Source of the DNA: Candidatus Woesearchaeota archaeon
GTDB lineage: Archaea > Nanobdellota > Nanobdellia > Woesearchaeales > WJKV01
NCBI GenBank assembly: GCA_019322855.1
Contig: JAHWIA010000005.1
Location: forward strand, 1-16,933
Direction of reading: 5' to 3'
Length of the DNA: 16,933 nt
The position numbers and the translations under genes were made by a program. The notes beneath the pieces are model-generated. The model was not told the origin of the DNA. It worked only from the letters and a program-made list of their open reading frames with translations, and did no database searches. Below, piece by piece: positions 6,346 to 12,348 of this stretch; position 1 is the stretch's first letter; every line of letters begins with the position of its first letter.

Positions 6346-6703
6346 AAAAGATAATGGAGGCACAATAACAATAGAAGACAGGATGTTGATCACTGCCATA
6401 GACAATGCATATTCCAGCTGGTATTTCTATCATGACAGAGAGATTGAGGATCCCGACAAGATAATAAGATTAGGGATGAATCCTGATCTTACATGGATGT
6501 ATGAAAAAAGCAAGGACATGCAAGAAAAATTGCAGTATGTCATGGATTATACTGTAAATAAAAGCCATGAATTTGTAGGAAAAGTCTGCGGCAGGGAAAA
6601 AGGAATAGATTTGACAAACACTGACGGAACTTTATTGACAGAAGAACAGTTCAATCTAATATGGAGACTTAGCAGCTGGACAAGACATGACTTGTTTCCT
6701 TAG
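6335..6703 (+). CDS. Unknown soluble protein, second of two tandem paralogs
   Basis: A 122-residue protein of unknown function, starting MEFRKDNGG with the ATG chosen because a perfect GAGGAGG precedes it by 6 nt. Its landmarks match the upstream gene in the same order: M-x-F-R-K/R-x-N-G at the start, a YSSWYFYHDRE aromatic segment, a NPDLTWMYEKSKDMQEKL stretch, and GR-x(n)-DGTLL near the end. It lacks the polar N-terminal extension and the acidic tail of the first copy. It overlaps that gene by 11 bp and is clearly co-transcribed. The pair may form a heterodimer, which is inference. Only 2 nt separate its stop codon from the stop of the convergent gene at 6706. Confidence 0.72.
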   Translation: MEFRKDNGGTITIEDRMLITAIDNAYSSWYFYHDREIEDPDKIIRLGMNPDLTWMYEKSKDMQEKLQYVMDYTVNKSHEFVGKVCGREKGIDLTNTDGTLLTEEQFNLIWRLSSWTRHDLFP

Positions 6704-6705
6704 AA

Positions 6706-7137
6706 TCAGATGCCTCTTGGAGAAGCAAATGTAATCCTTATCTTTCTGTCTGTATTCAGATAAGTGCTGGCAACCACGCCAAGCAACTCTAACTGATGGA
6801 TAGTCTTATATGAAAGCCTGATGTCAATATTTTTCATATCCATGAAATTTGCATCTTCTGGTTTGGCGATCACATCAATTCCATCGACATTCTCTGTTTC
6901 TTCAACAGCTCCTAGATGCACGACAGGCTTGTCTGCAAAACCTAAAGACTTATCACTGAAATCATGGAGATGTGCTTCAAGACTTTGTTTTTTATCTGGC
7001 AGTTTTGTATCTTCTGCAGTTGTTATCGGCCTTCCGTAAACGTCCTTTGGGCGTTTTTCAGGAGGCAATATAGAATAAAGCTCGTACGAATTCGGAATAT
7101 TGACATGTATCTCTCCGCTTGCAATCTCTACATACAT
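6706..7137 (-). CDS. Unknown protein of about 143 residues
   Basis: A soluble protein I cannot assign. It begins MYVEIASGEIHVNIPNSYEL, has a polar, Lys/Asp-rich middle (about 28-62), and a C-terminal part with alternating hydrophobic residues that could be beta-alpha (IDIRLSYKTIHQLELLGVV, then RKIRITFASP). There is no membrane segment or cysteine. I chose ATG 7137 because the TATA-like GTTTAAATATT on this strand (7171-7161) sits 23 nt upstream, mirroring the plus-strand promoter of the aminopeptidase. An upstream in-frame ATG at 7179 would add 14 residues (MARFKYSRIYDRNP), but these are encoded by that same TATA element. If the start were at 7179, the box near 7204-7213 (A/T-rich) would have to serve. 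The gene is divergent from the aminopeptidase. Confidence 0.65.
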   Translation of the reverse strand: MYVEIASGEIHVNIPNSYELYSILPPEKRPKDVYGRPITTAEDTKLPDKKQSLEAHLHDFSDKSLGFADKPVVHLGAVEETENVDGIDVIAKPEDANFMDMKNIDIRLSYKTIHQLELLGVVASTYLNTDRKIRITFASPRGI

Positions 7138-7160
7138 TGGATTTCTGTCATATATTCGTG

Positions 7161-7192
7161 AATATTTAAACCTTGCCATATGTTTAAATATT
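7161..7192. promoter_or_regulatory. Perfect 11-bp inverted repeat made of two divergent TATA boxes
   Basis: AATATTTAAAC (7161-7171), a 10-nt spacer, then GTTTAAATATT (7182-7192), an exact reverse complement. The right arm ends 21 nt before the aminopeptidase ATG at 7214. The left arm, read on the minus strand, ends 23 nt before the ATG at 7137. Each arm therefore works as the TATA box of one of two divergent leaderless genes. The spacing also makes it a possible binding site for a symmetrical dimer. Confidence 0.6.
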
Positions 7193-7213
7193 AGCCTTTT
7201 TCTCTTTATTTTT

Positions 7214-8335
7214 ATGGCAGTGGATGAACGAGCAGTAAAAGTTGCAAAGATTGTAGTCGATTATTCTGTTGATATTCAGAAAGGAGACATTCTTTTGATC
7301 CAGACAGAGAAAGAGTTCAAGGAGTTTGCAGAAGTCATTGAAAAATTTGCCAAGGAAAAGGGAGCAGAAGTCATCTATCGTTATAGGGATCTTGCAGAGA
7401 GAAAAGCTTTGATAGAAAGAAACGACATGAAAGAACTTAAAAAAGAAGCAAAAGAATATCTCGATATTGCAAATAAGATTACTGCGAAGGTCTCTGTCGA
7501 CGCTACAACAGACCCTTACTATCTAAAAGGTGTTGAACCAAAGAAGATTGTAGACTATAATACAACTGTCATAAAACCTGTCCAGGACATCATCTGCGGC
7601 GACGGGAAAAAGCATAAAGGAAAGAAATGGAACTGTGTCGGCTATCCTTGCGAAGCAGATGCAAAGAATGCGAACATGAGCATAGAGGAATACAGCAATA
7701 TATTGTATGAGTCTTCATTAGTGGAGTGGGAGAAAGAAAAAGAACAGATGAAGAAAGTAAAAGCGATATTTGACAATGCAGAAGAAATTCATATAATATC
7801 TCCAGGACTGACAGACATACGTTTCAGCCTGAAAGGCAGGGGAGGACAATTGTGCTGCGGGGAATACAACATTCCTGACGGAGAACTTATGTACGGGCCT
7901 GTAGAAGACAGTGCGAACGGCTACATAACATTTTCATATCCTGCAATAAGGGACGGGCAAAAAGTAGATGGAATCAAACTTATGTTCAAGGAAGGAAATG
8001 TCACTAGTTTTTCAGCAGAAGAGAACCAAGAGTTTCTTGCAGCAATGATGGATCTTGACGGTTCTAAAAGAATCGGCGAGTTTGCACTAGGTTTCAATTA
8101 TAAGATACCAAAAGTCATGAACAATCTGATCTTTGATGAGAAGATAGGCGGAACTTTCCACCTTGCAATGGGAGAATCATATGCAGAACCTCTGGATAAT
8201 GGAGGCGGACTGAATGAAGCAGAGATTCATTGGGATCTGGTCTGCGACCTGAGGAAGGCCAATGGTCTGCCAGGCGGCGAGATATATGTTGATGGGAAAC
8301 TCGTGCAGAAGGACGGGAAATGGCTCATAGACTAG
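7214..8335 (+). CDS. M29 family metallo-aminopeptidase
   Basis: A 373-residue protein of the M29 aminopeptidase family (thermostable AmpT/AmpS type), which removes N-terminal residues from peptides with a two-metal centre in the cytoplasm. The known metal and active-site positions are all recognisable: NIPDGE (Glu224), IGEFALG (Glu289), TFHLAMGESY (His316 and Tyr323), and EIHWD (His339, Asp341). The N-terminal domain (about 1-180) starts with the usual AVKVAKIVVDYSVDIQKGD segment and binds the substrate side; the C-terminal half holds the metals. Length is a little under the usual 400-410 residues. The start is ATG 7214, set by the TATA box 21 nt upstream; an in-frame upstream ATG at 7100 lies before the promoter and is rejected. 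It probably recycles peptides from proteolysis. Confidence 0.9.
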   Translation: MAVDERAVKVAKIVVDYSVDIQKGDILLIQTEKEFKEFAEVIEKFAKEKGAEVIYRYRDLAERKALIERNDMKELKKEAKEYLDIANKITAKVSVDATTDPYYLKGVEPKKIVDYNTTVIKPVQDIICGDGKKHKGKKWNCVGYPCEADAKNANMSIEEYSNILYESSLVEWEKEKEQMKKVKAIFDNAEEIHIISPGLTDIRFSLKGRGGQLCCGEYNIPDGELMYGPVEDSANGYITFSYPAIRDGQKVDGIKLMFKEGNVTSFSAEENQEFLAAMMDLDGSKRIGEFALGFNYKIPKVMNNLIFDEKIGGTFHLAMGESYAEPLDNGGGLNEAEIHWDLVCDLRKANGLPGGEIYVDGKLVQKDGKWLID

Positions 8336-8349
8336 ATTCCTACCAAAAC

Positions 8350-8359
8350 CTTTATAAAT
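8350..8359 (+). promoter_or_regulatory. Promoter of the ribosomal protein operon
   Basis: CTTTATAAATA-type TATA box preceded by an A/C-rich BRE-like stretch (CCAAAAC). The expected transcription start is about 8380, giving a leader of roughly 75 nt before rps13, unlike the leaderless genes around it. Confidence 0.65.
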
Positions 8360-8392
8360 AGGCCCTTTTTCTGGAGGTATACTGACCGACAC

Positions 8393-8413
8393 GCCATATA
8401 CAAGATGTATGGC
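8393..8413 (+). promoter_or_regulatory. Hairpin in the rps13 leader
   Basis: GCCATATA and TGTATGGC pair over 8 bp (one T-G wobble) around a CAAGA loop. It lies in the 5' untranslated region about 45 nt before the rps13 start. It could be a regulatory or protein-binding structure; no function is shown. Confidence 0.45.
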
Positions 8414-8455
8414 TGGGTGCTTTGAGGGGCATCTATACGCAGACGGTGTTTAATA

Positions 8456-8941
8456 ATGGCAGAAGATAATTTTAATCAACTGGTAAGAGTCGTAAATGTT
8501 GACCTAGATGGTAATAAACCTATTTTCTTTGCTATGATCAAGATCAAAGGTATTGATTACAGCTTTGCGAACGCTGTTCTGCAGATCGCTAATATTGATA
8601 AATTAAAAAGAACAGGTTATCTGACAGATGAAGAAGTTAAGAGGATTTCTGACATTATTGAGAACCCGCAGAAGAACGGGATTCCATTATGGATGCTGAA
8701 CAGGAGAAAAGACTATTCCACAGGTGAAGACCAGCACATCCTATCAGGAGATATCAAGTTCATACAATCTAATGACATCAGAAGGATGCAGAAGATCAAG
8801 TCACGAAGAGGTCTTAGGCATCAAGCTAAACTTCCAGTGAGAGGACAGAGGACCAAGAGCAATTTCAGGAAAGGCACAACTCTTGGCGTAAGAAGAAAAG
8901 CACCTGCCCAGAAATCTGGCAAGAAGAAAGGTAAGAAATAA
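8456..8941 (+). CDS. rps13: 30S ribosomal protein S13 (uS13)
   Basis: A 161-residue archaeal S13, part of the head of the small subunit contacting P-site tRNA and the intersubunit bridges. It shows the family's N-terminal LVRVVNVDLDGNKPIFFAM segment, the KIKGIDYSFANAV helix-hairpin-helix, and the SRRGLRHQAKLPVRGQRT rRNA-binding block (about 122-139). It ends with a Lys/Arg-rich tail. It is the first gene of the operon, behind a leader of about 75 nt. Its TAA stop overlaps the ATG of rps4 by one base (TAATG), so the two are translationally coupled. Confidence 0.97.
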   Translation: MAEDNFNQLVRVVNVDLDGNKPIFFAMIKIKGIDYSFANAVLQIANIDKLKRTGYLTDEEVKRISDIIENPQKNGIPLWMLNRRKDYSTGEDQHILSGDIKFIQSNDIRRMQKIKSRRGLRHQAKLPVRGQRTKSNFRKGTTLGVRRKAPAQKSGKKKGKK

Positions 8942-9561
8942 TGGGAGATCCGCGAAAACAAAGGAAGAAGTACAACACGCCGATGCATCCTTGGCAAAAG
9001 GAGCGTCTGGATGAAGAAAGAGAGATCAGAAAGAAGTACGGAACCAGGAACAAGAAAGAAATCTGGAGGATGGACAGTAAGTTGAAGTCTTTTTTCGTGG
9101 GCGCAAAGAAAGCTAACGGTGCAAAAACAGAGCAGGATAAACTAGAAGCAGAACAATTATTGACAAGAATAAGGAGACTGGGACTTATTAAAGAAACAGA
9201 CGGGCCTGACGCAATTCTTGATCTCAAGTTGCCTAATCTCATGGAGAGGAGATTACAAACAATTGTTTTAAAGAAAGGTCTTGCAAGGACTGCAAAACAG
9301 GCTAGGCAGTTCATTACTCATGAACACGTTTTGATAGGAGACAAGAAGATCACATCACCATCCTACTTAGTGACATTAGAAGAAGAAGGTTTGATCTCAT
9401 TCGATTCAAAATCCGCATTCAATGATCCGATGCATCCTGAGAGAGCAAAGGCAGAGGATGAAGATGCAAAGAAATTGAAAGAGATAAAGAAAGAAGAAAA
9501 GGTTGAAGAGAAACAGCCTGATACCAAAGAAGAAAAAGCTGCACCTGAAGCAGCAGCATGA
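8941..9561 (+). CDS. rps4: 30S ribosomal protein S4 (uS4)
   Basis: A 206-residue archaeal/eukaryotic-type S4, an early assembly protein of the 30S body. It begins with the typical MGDPRKQRKKYNTP stretch. An S4 RNA-binding domain follows at about residues 100-165 (LMERRLQTIVLKKGLARTAKQARQFITHEHVLIGDKKI, split here into motifs LMERRLQTIVL and HEHVLIGDKK). A low-complexity acidic/Lys/Ala tail of about 35 residues ends it, longer than in many archaea. The start overlaps the S13 stop, with no strong Shine-Dalgarno, so it probably depends on reinitiation. In E. coli S4 represses its own operon; whether it does so here is unknown. Confidence 0.96.
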   Translation: MGDPRKQRKKYNTPMHPWQKERLDEEREIRKKYGTRNKKEIWRMDSKLKSFFVGAKKANGAKTEQDKLEAEQLLTRIRRLGLIKETDGPDAILDLKLPNLMERRLQTIVLKKGLARTAKQARQFITHEHVLIGDKKITSPSYLVTLEEEGLISFDSKSAFNDPMHPERAKAEDEDAKKLKEIKKEEKVEEKQPDTKEEKAAPEAAA

Positions 9562-9567
9562 TAAAAA

Positions 9568-10008
9568 ATGGCAAAGAAACCAGAATTCGTTGATGAAAAA
9601 GTTGTAAGGAAGTCAAGGGGACCTGACAGATGGGGAATTGCCCACATCTATAGTAGTTATAACAATACAATCATTCATGTTACTGATATCACAGGTACAG
9701 AAACCATCACAAGAGTAAGCGGCGGGATGGTCGTCAAGTCTGACAGGCTTGAGTCAAGTCCTACTGCAGCAATGATGGCTGCGAAAGCAGTCGCTGAAAA
9801 TTGTTTTGAAAAAGGTATTACTGCACTTAATATTAAGATAAGAGCTCCTGGAGGACACAACGGTCCGATGGCGCCAGGTCCTGGTGCACAAGCAGCAGTT
9901 AGAGGTTTATCAAGACGAGGACTTAGAATTGGCGCAATAGAAGACATCACAGCCTTATCACATGATAAGTGCAGGAAAAAAGGCGGCAAACGAGGTCGAA
10001 GGATGTAA
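9568..10008 (+). CDS. rps11: 30S ribosomal protein S11 (uS11)
   Basis: A 146-residue S11, a platform protein near the Shine-Dalgarno helix and mRNA exit. Recognisable blocks are WGIAHIYSSYNNTIIHVTDITG, VKSDRLESSPTAAMMAA and the GPGAQAAVRGLSRRGLRIGAIEDIT region. The conserved basic C-terminus is CRKKGGKRGRRM. It starts 6 nt after the S4 stop without a Shine-Dalgarno. Its TAA stop is followed by one A and the ATG of rpoD. Confidence 0.97.
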   Translation: MAKKPEFVDEKVVRKSRGPDRWGIAHIYSSYNNTIIHVTDITGTETITRVSGGMVVKSDRLESSPTAAMMAAKAVAENCFEKGITALNIKIRAPGGHNGPMAPGPGAQAAVRGLSRRGLRIGAIEDITALSHDKCRKKGGKRGRRM

Positions 10009-10009
10009 A

Positions 10010-10795
10010 ATGGATATAAAAATATTAGATAAAAAAGGAAATAACTTGTCTTTTATTATTAGTAAGACTAATGCAGCTTTTGTAAATACATTAAGAAGAT
10101 TGATCATTGACGAAGTGCCTACTATGGCAATGGAAGATATTGAGTTCAGGAAAAACGACAGTGTACTTTATGACGAGATGCTGGCGCACAGATTGGGATT
10201 GATTCCTTTGACTACAGATCTGAAGGGGTACAATCTTCCTGAAAAATGCACGTGCAAGGGAGAAGGATGCGCAAAATGCCAGGTAGAACTGTCACTCAAG
10301 ACAAAAGCTACTGGAATCATAGAAGCAAGCAAGATCAAGACAAAGGATCCGAAGATCAAGCCTGTCTATGAAGAGATGCCGATCACCAAACTGCTGAATG
10401 AGCAGGAACTTGAGTTCATTGCAATCGCAAGACTGGGAAAAGGAAAAGAACACGCAAAATGGAGTCCGGGTCTCGCATTTTTCAAGCAGACGCCGATTGT
10501 CCAGGTCAAGGATCCTGACAAAGCGGTTGATGCAGTGAAGATCTGTCCTGTCGATGTATTTGAATTAAGAAAAGGAAAGGCAGCAGTCAATAAAGACAAT
10601 GAATTGAGATGCCATCATTGCATGGCGTGTGTTGATGCATGTCCTGGCGCTGTCGAAGTGAAAGGAGACAATACATCATTCGTATTCACTATAGAATCAT
10701 GGGGCCAGTTAAAGCCTGCAACTATTGTCGACCAGGCAATGGTTCAATTTAACGAGAAGCTCGAGGAATTCAAACAGCTCATTTCGCAGCTCTGA
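10010..10795 (+). CDS. rpoD: DNA-directed RNA polymerase subunit D, iron-sulfur type
   Basis: A 261-residue archaeal RNAP subunit D, the homolog of bacterial alpha and eukaryotic Rpb3, which dimerises with subunit L to nucleate polymerase assembly. The dimerisation core shows FVNTLRRLIIDEVPTMA (24-40) and RLGLIPL (61-67). A CTCKGEGCAKC motif (Cys80, 82, 87, 90) could hold zinc. A ferredoxin-like insert contains ICP (Cys179) and CHHCMACVDACP (Cys201, 204, 207, 211), the pattern of the [4Fe-4S]-binding D subunits such as that of Sulfolobus, which use one Cys before CxxCxxC. The ATG at 10010 is one base after the S11 stop. A longer in-frame start at 9962 would lie inside rps11 and lacks support. 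Confidence 0.96.
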   Translation: MDIKILDKKGNNLSFIISKTNAAFVNTLRRLIIDEVPTMAMEDIEFRKNDSVLYDEMLAHRLGLIPLTTDLKGYNLPEKCTCKGEGCAKCQVELSLKTKATGIIEASKIKTKDPKIKPVYEEMPITKLLNEQELEFIAIARLGKGKEHAKWSPGLAFFKQTPIVQVKDPDKAVDAVKICPVDVFELRKGKAAVNKDNELRCHHCMACVDACPGAVEVKGDNTSFVFTIESWGQLKPATIVDQAMVQFNEKLEEFKQLISQL

Positions 10796-10810
10796 TTCCC
10801 TCTGATTTAT

Positions 10811-10894
10811 GCGGGGGTGCCAGAGTGGTCAATTGGGCAAGGTTGAGGGCCTTGTGGCTTAGTGCCTGCGCGGGTTCGAACCCCGTCCCCCGCA
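10811..10894 (+). tRNA. tRNA-Leu (anticodon GAG)
   Basis: An 84-nt class II tRNA. The acceptor GCGGGGG pairs with CCCCCGC (10887-10893), with discriminator A at 10894. The D arm is CCA/TGG. The anticodon stem CAAGG/CCTTG has loop TTGAGGG with anticodon GAG at 10845-10847. The variable arm is GGC/GCC around TTAGT, and the T arm is GCGGG-TTCGAAC-CCCGT with one G-T pair. CCA is not encoded. It reads CUC and CUU codons. It sits 15 bp after rpoD and 19 bp before rpl18e and has no promoter of its own visible, so it is probably cut out of the operon transcript. A tRNA-Leu gene upstream of L18e is also known from the haloarchaeal operon. Confidence 0.97.
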
Positions 10895-10913
10895 GTACAA
10901 GAACAAAAGAAAA

Positions 10914-11240
10914 ATGAAAAACAAACAACTCGCAGAACTGATAAAACAGATCAAGACACTTGCTATAAAAGAAAAAAGCAAGTTCTGGAAAAGGATAGCG
11001 ACAGATCTAGAGAAACCTACAAGGATCAGACGGGTTGTTAATGTCGAGACAATAAATAAGACAATAAGAAAGGGAGAGATCGCAGTTGTTCCTGGAAAAG
11101 TGATAGGAACTGCAAAGACAGAGAATGAGATTGCTGCCCTTGGCTTCAGTGACAGGGTCGCAAGCAACAATAAAACACTCATGCTCGACGAATTGATGAA
11201 AAAATGTCCAAAAGGACAGAAATGCAGGATATTTGGTTAA
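10914..11240 (+). CDS. rpl18e: 50S ribosomal protein L18e (eL18)
   Basis: A 108-residue L18e, a large-subunit protein found in archaea and eukaryotes but not bacteria. Its motifs are KSKFWKRIATDLEKPTR, VNVETINKTIRKGEIAVVPGKVIG, and AALGFSDRVASN. It starts 19 nt after the tRNA-Leu and ends TAA-A-ATG into rpl13. It is slightly short compared with the typical 115-120 residues. Confidence 0.94.
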   Translation: MKNKQLAELIKQIKTLAIKEKSKFWKRIATDLEKPTRIRRVVNVETINKTIRKGEIAVVPGKVIGTAKTENEIAALGFSDRVASNNKTLMLDELMKKCPKGQKCRIFG

Positions 11241-11241
11241 A

Positions 11242-11661
11242 ATGATAGTAGATGCTACAAACCTGATTGTTGGACGTTTCGCAACCTTTGTTGCAAAACA
11301 GGCTTTGCTAGGTGAAACTGTCGATGTAGTGAACTGCGAAAAAGCAGTCATAAGCGGCGAGAGGAAAAAGATACTTGCCAAGTTCAATCAAAGAGTGCAG
11401 AGAGGAAGCCCGCACTGGGGACCTTTCTATCCTAAGATGCCTCATCTACTTGTCAAAAGAATGATAAGGGGCATGCTGAAGCACAGAGACGGAAGACAGA
11501 GGGAAGCTTTCAAGCGGATAAAATGCCATATAGGTATTCCAGAAGAGTTCGAAGGAAAGAAGTTCGAGACTGTGAAGGAAGCCAATGTTGACAAACTTCC
11601 TAACCTGAAATTCATGGTGGTAGGAGAACTTGCACATTTACTAAAGAACAGGGATTATTAA
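11242..11661 (+). CDS. rpl13: 50S ribosomal protein L13 (uL13)
   Basis: A 139-residue archaeal L13, a primary 23S rRNA-binding assembly protein. Landmarks are VDATNLIVGRFATFVAKQ, VNCEKAVISG, the RGSPHWGPFYPKMP segment, and RMIRGMLKHRDGRQREAFKRIKC, which are characteristic of the archaeal/eukaryotic form. The ATG at 11242 is one base after the L18e stop; an in-frame TTG at 11233 inside rpl18e is less likely. Its own stop repeats the TAA-A-ATG junction into rps9. Confidence 0.95.
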   Translation: MIVDATNLIVGRFATFVAKQALLGETVDVVNCEKAVISGERKKILAKFNQRVQRGSPHWGPFYPKMPHLLVKRMIRGMLKHRDGRQREAFKRIKCHIGIPEEFEGKKFETVKEANVDKLPNLKFMVVGELAHLLKNRDY

Positions 11662-11662
11662 A

Positions 11663-12061
11663 ATGAAAGTCATCTTGACAAGCGGAAAAAGAAAACAGGC
11701 GATCGCAAGGGCGGTTGTGAAGAAAGGAACAGGCATGATCAGGGTAAACAGCAAACCATTGGACCTGGTCGAACCTAAGTATTACAGACTTAAGATGCAG
11801 GAGCCTCTGATTCTAGGGGACAAGTATGCTAACAAAGTAGACATCAGCATAAAAGTGGCTGGTGGCGGTATGAACAGCCAGGCAGACGCATGCAGGATCG
11901 CGATTGCGCAGGGTCTGGTCGAGTTCAGCAAGGACGATAAATTAAAGAAATTATTCCTGGACTATGACAGAAATCTTCTGGTCGCAGACGTAAGAAGAAA
12001 AGAAGCTTCAAAGCCAGGAAACAGCAAGGCTCGTCATAAGAGACAAAAGAGCTTCAGGTAA
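11663..12061 (+). CDS. rps9: 30S ribosomal protein S9 (uS9)
   Basis: A 132-residue archaeal S9, whose C-terminal tail reaches the P-site tRNA. The start carries the TSGKRKQAIARAVVKKGTG block. The middle has DISIKVAGGGMNSQADACRIAIAQGLVEF. The end is DVRRKEASKPGNSKARHKRQKSFR, with the terminal Arg of the family retained. A single A separates the L13 stop from the ATG. There is no Shine-Dalgarno, so expression is likely coupled to rpl13. Confidence 0.96.
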   Translation: MKVILTSGKRKQAIARAVVKKGTGMIRVNSKPLDLVEPKYYRLKMQEPLILGDKYANKVDISIKVAGGGMNSQADACRIAIAQGLVEFSKDDKLKKLFLDYDRNLLVADVRRKEASKPGNSKARHKRQKSFR

Positions 12062-12071
12062 GTAAACGATA

Positions 12072-12076
12072 GAGGT
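12072..12076 (+). promoter_or_regulatory. Shine-Dalgarno of rpoN
   Basis: GAGGT lies 5 nt before the ATG at 12082. The three genes just upstream lack such a site and use stop-start coupling. Confidence 0.5.
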
Positions 12077-12081
12077 AAAAA

Positions 12082-12279
12082 ATGATTATACCAATAAGAT
12101 GTTTCAGCTGCGGAAAACCCATAGGCCATCTGTGGGAGAAGTACAAGGAAAAGGTCAAGAAAGGTATTGACCCGAAAAAAGCAATGGACGAGCTTGGCCT
12201 GGAAAGATACTGCTGCAGGGCAGTCTTCATGGGACAGAAGGACCTGATAGATGTAGCAGCAAAGTTCAAGAAATTCTAA
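12082..12279 (+). CDS. rpoN: DNA-directed RNA polymerase subunit N
   Basis: A 65-residue RpoN, the archaeal equivalent of eukaryotic Rpb10 and unrelated to bacterial sigma-54. It caps the D-L platform of RNA polymerase. The family's start PIRCFSCGKPIGHLWEKY and CCR motif (Cys44-Cys45) give the four zinc ligands Cys7, Cys10, Cys44 and Cys45. The length is normal. In many archaea rpoK, enolase and rps2 follow; here the next gene is leuS with its own promoter, so the operon ends at rpoN. Confidence 0.97.
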   Translation: MIIPIRCFSCGKPIGHLWEKYKEKVKKGIDPKKAMDELGLERYCCRAVFMGQKDLIDVAAKFKKF

Positions 12280-12302
12280 TTATTTTTCTTATTTTATTCT
12301 TC
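12280..12302 (+). terminator. T-rich terminator of the ribosomal operon
   Basis: A run dominated by T (TTATTTTTCTTATTTTATTC) without a hairpin directly follows the rpoN stop. It matches the oligo-T intrinsic terminators of archaea and precedes the leuS promoter. Confidence 0.55.
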
Positions 12303-12318
12303 AACCCACAGCATAATG

Positions 12319-12327
12319 TTTATAAAT
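12319..12327 (+). promoter_or_regulatory. TATA box of leuS
   Basis: TTTATAAAT (A/T-rich, within 12318-12327) is centred about 26 nt before the ATG at 12349. It rules out the in-frame ATG at 12316, which lies upstream of it, as the start. Confidence 0.65.
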
Positions 12328-12348
12328 GTCGCTGGATTTCAGGGTTAT

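Noticed and set aside
7100..7213. N-terminal extension of the M29 aminopeptidase from an ATG at 7100
   Set aside because: The extra 38 residues lie over the promoter and the start of the divergent gene; M29 proteins begin near the AVKVAKIVVDYS segment.
9675..9989. Minus-strand ORF opposite rps11
   Set aside because: It is antisense to a certain ribosomal protein gene, with a Pro/Leu/Ser-rich translation.
9962..10009. Longer RpoD start inside rps11
   Set aside because: The 16 added residues are out-of-frame rps11 sequence; subunit D begins at the MDIKIL segment.
10761..10770. Third copy of TCGAGGAATT as an operator
   Set aside because: It lies in the coding end of rpoD with no promoter nearby; recorded as evidence that the 10-mer can occur by chance.
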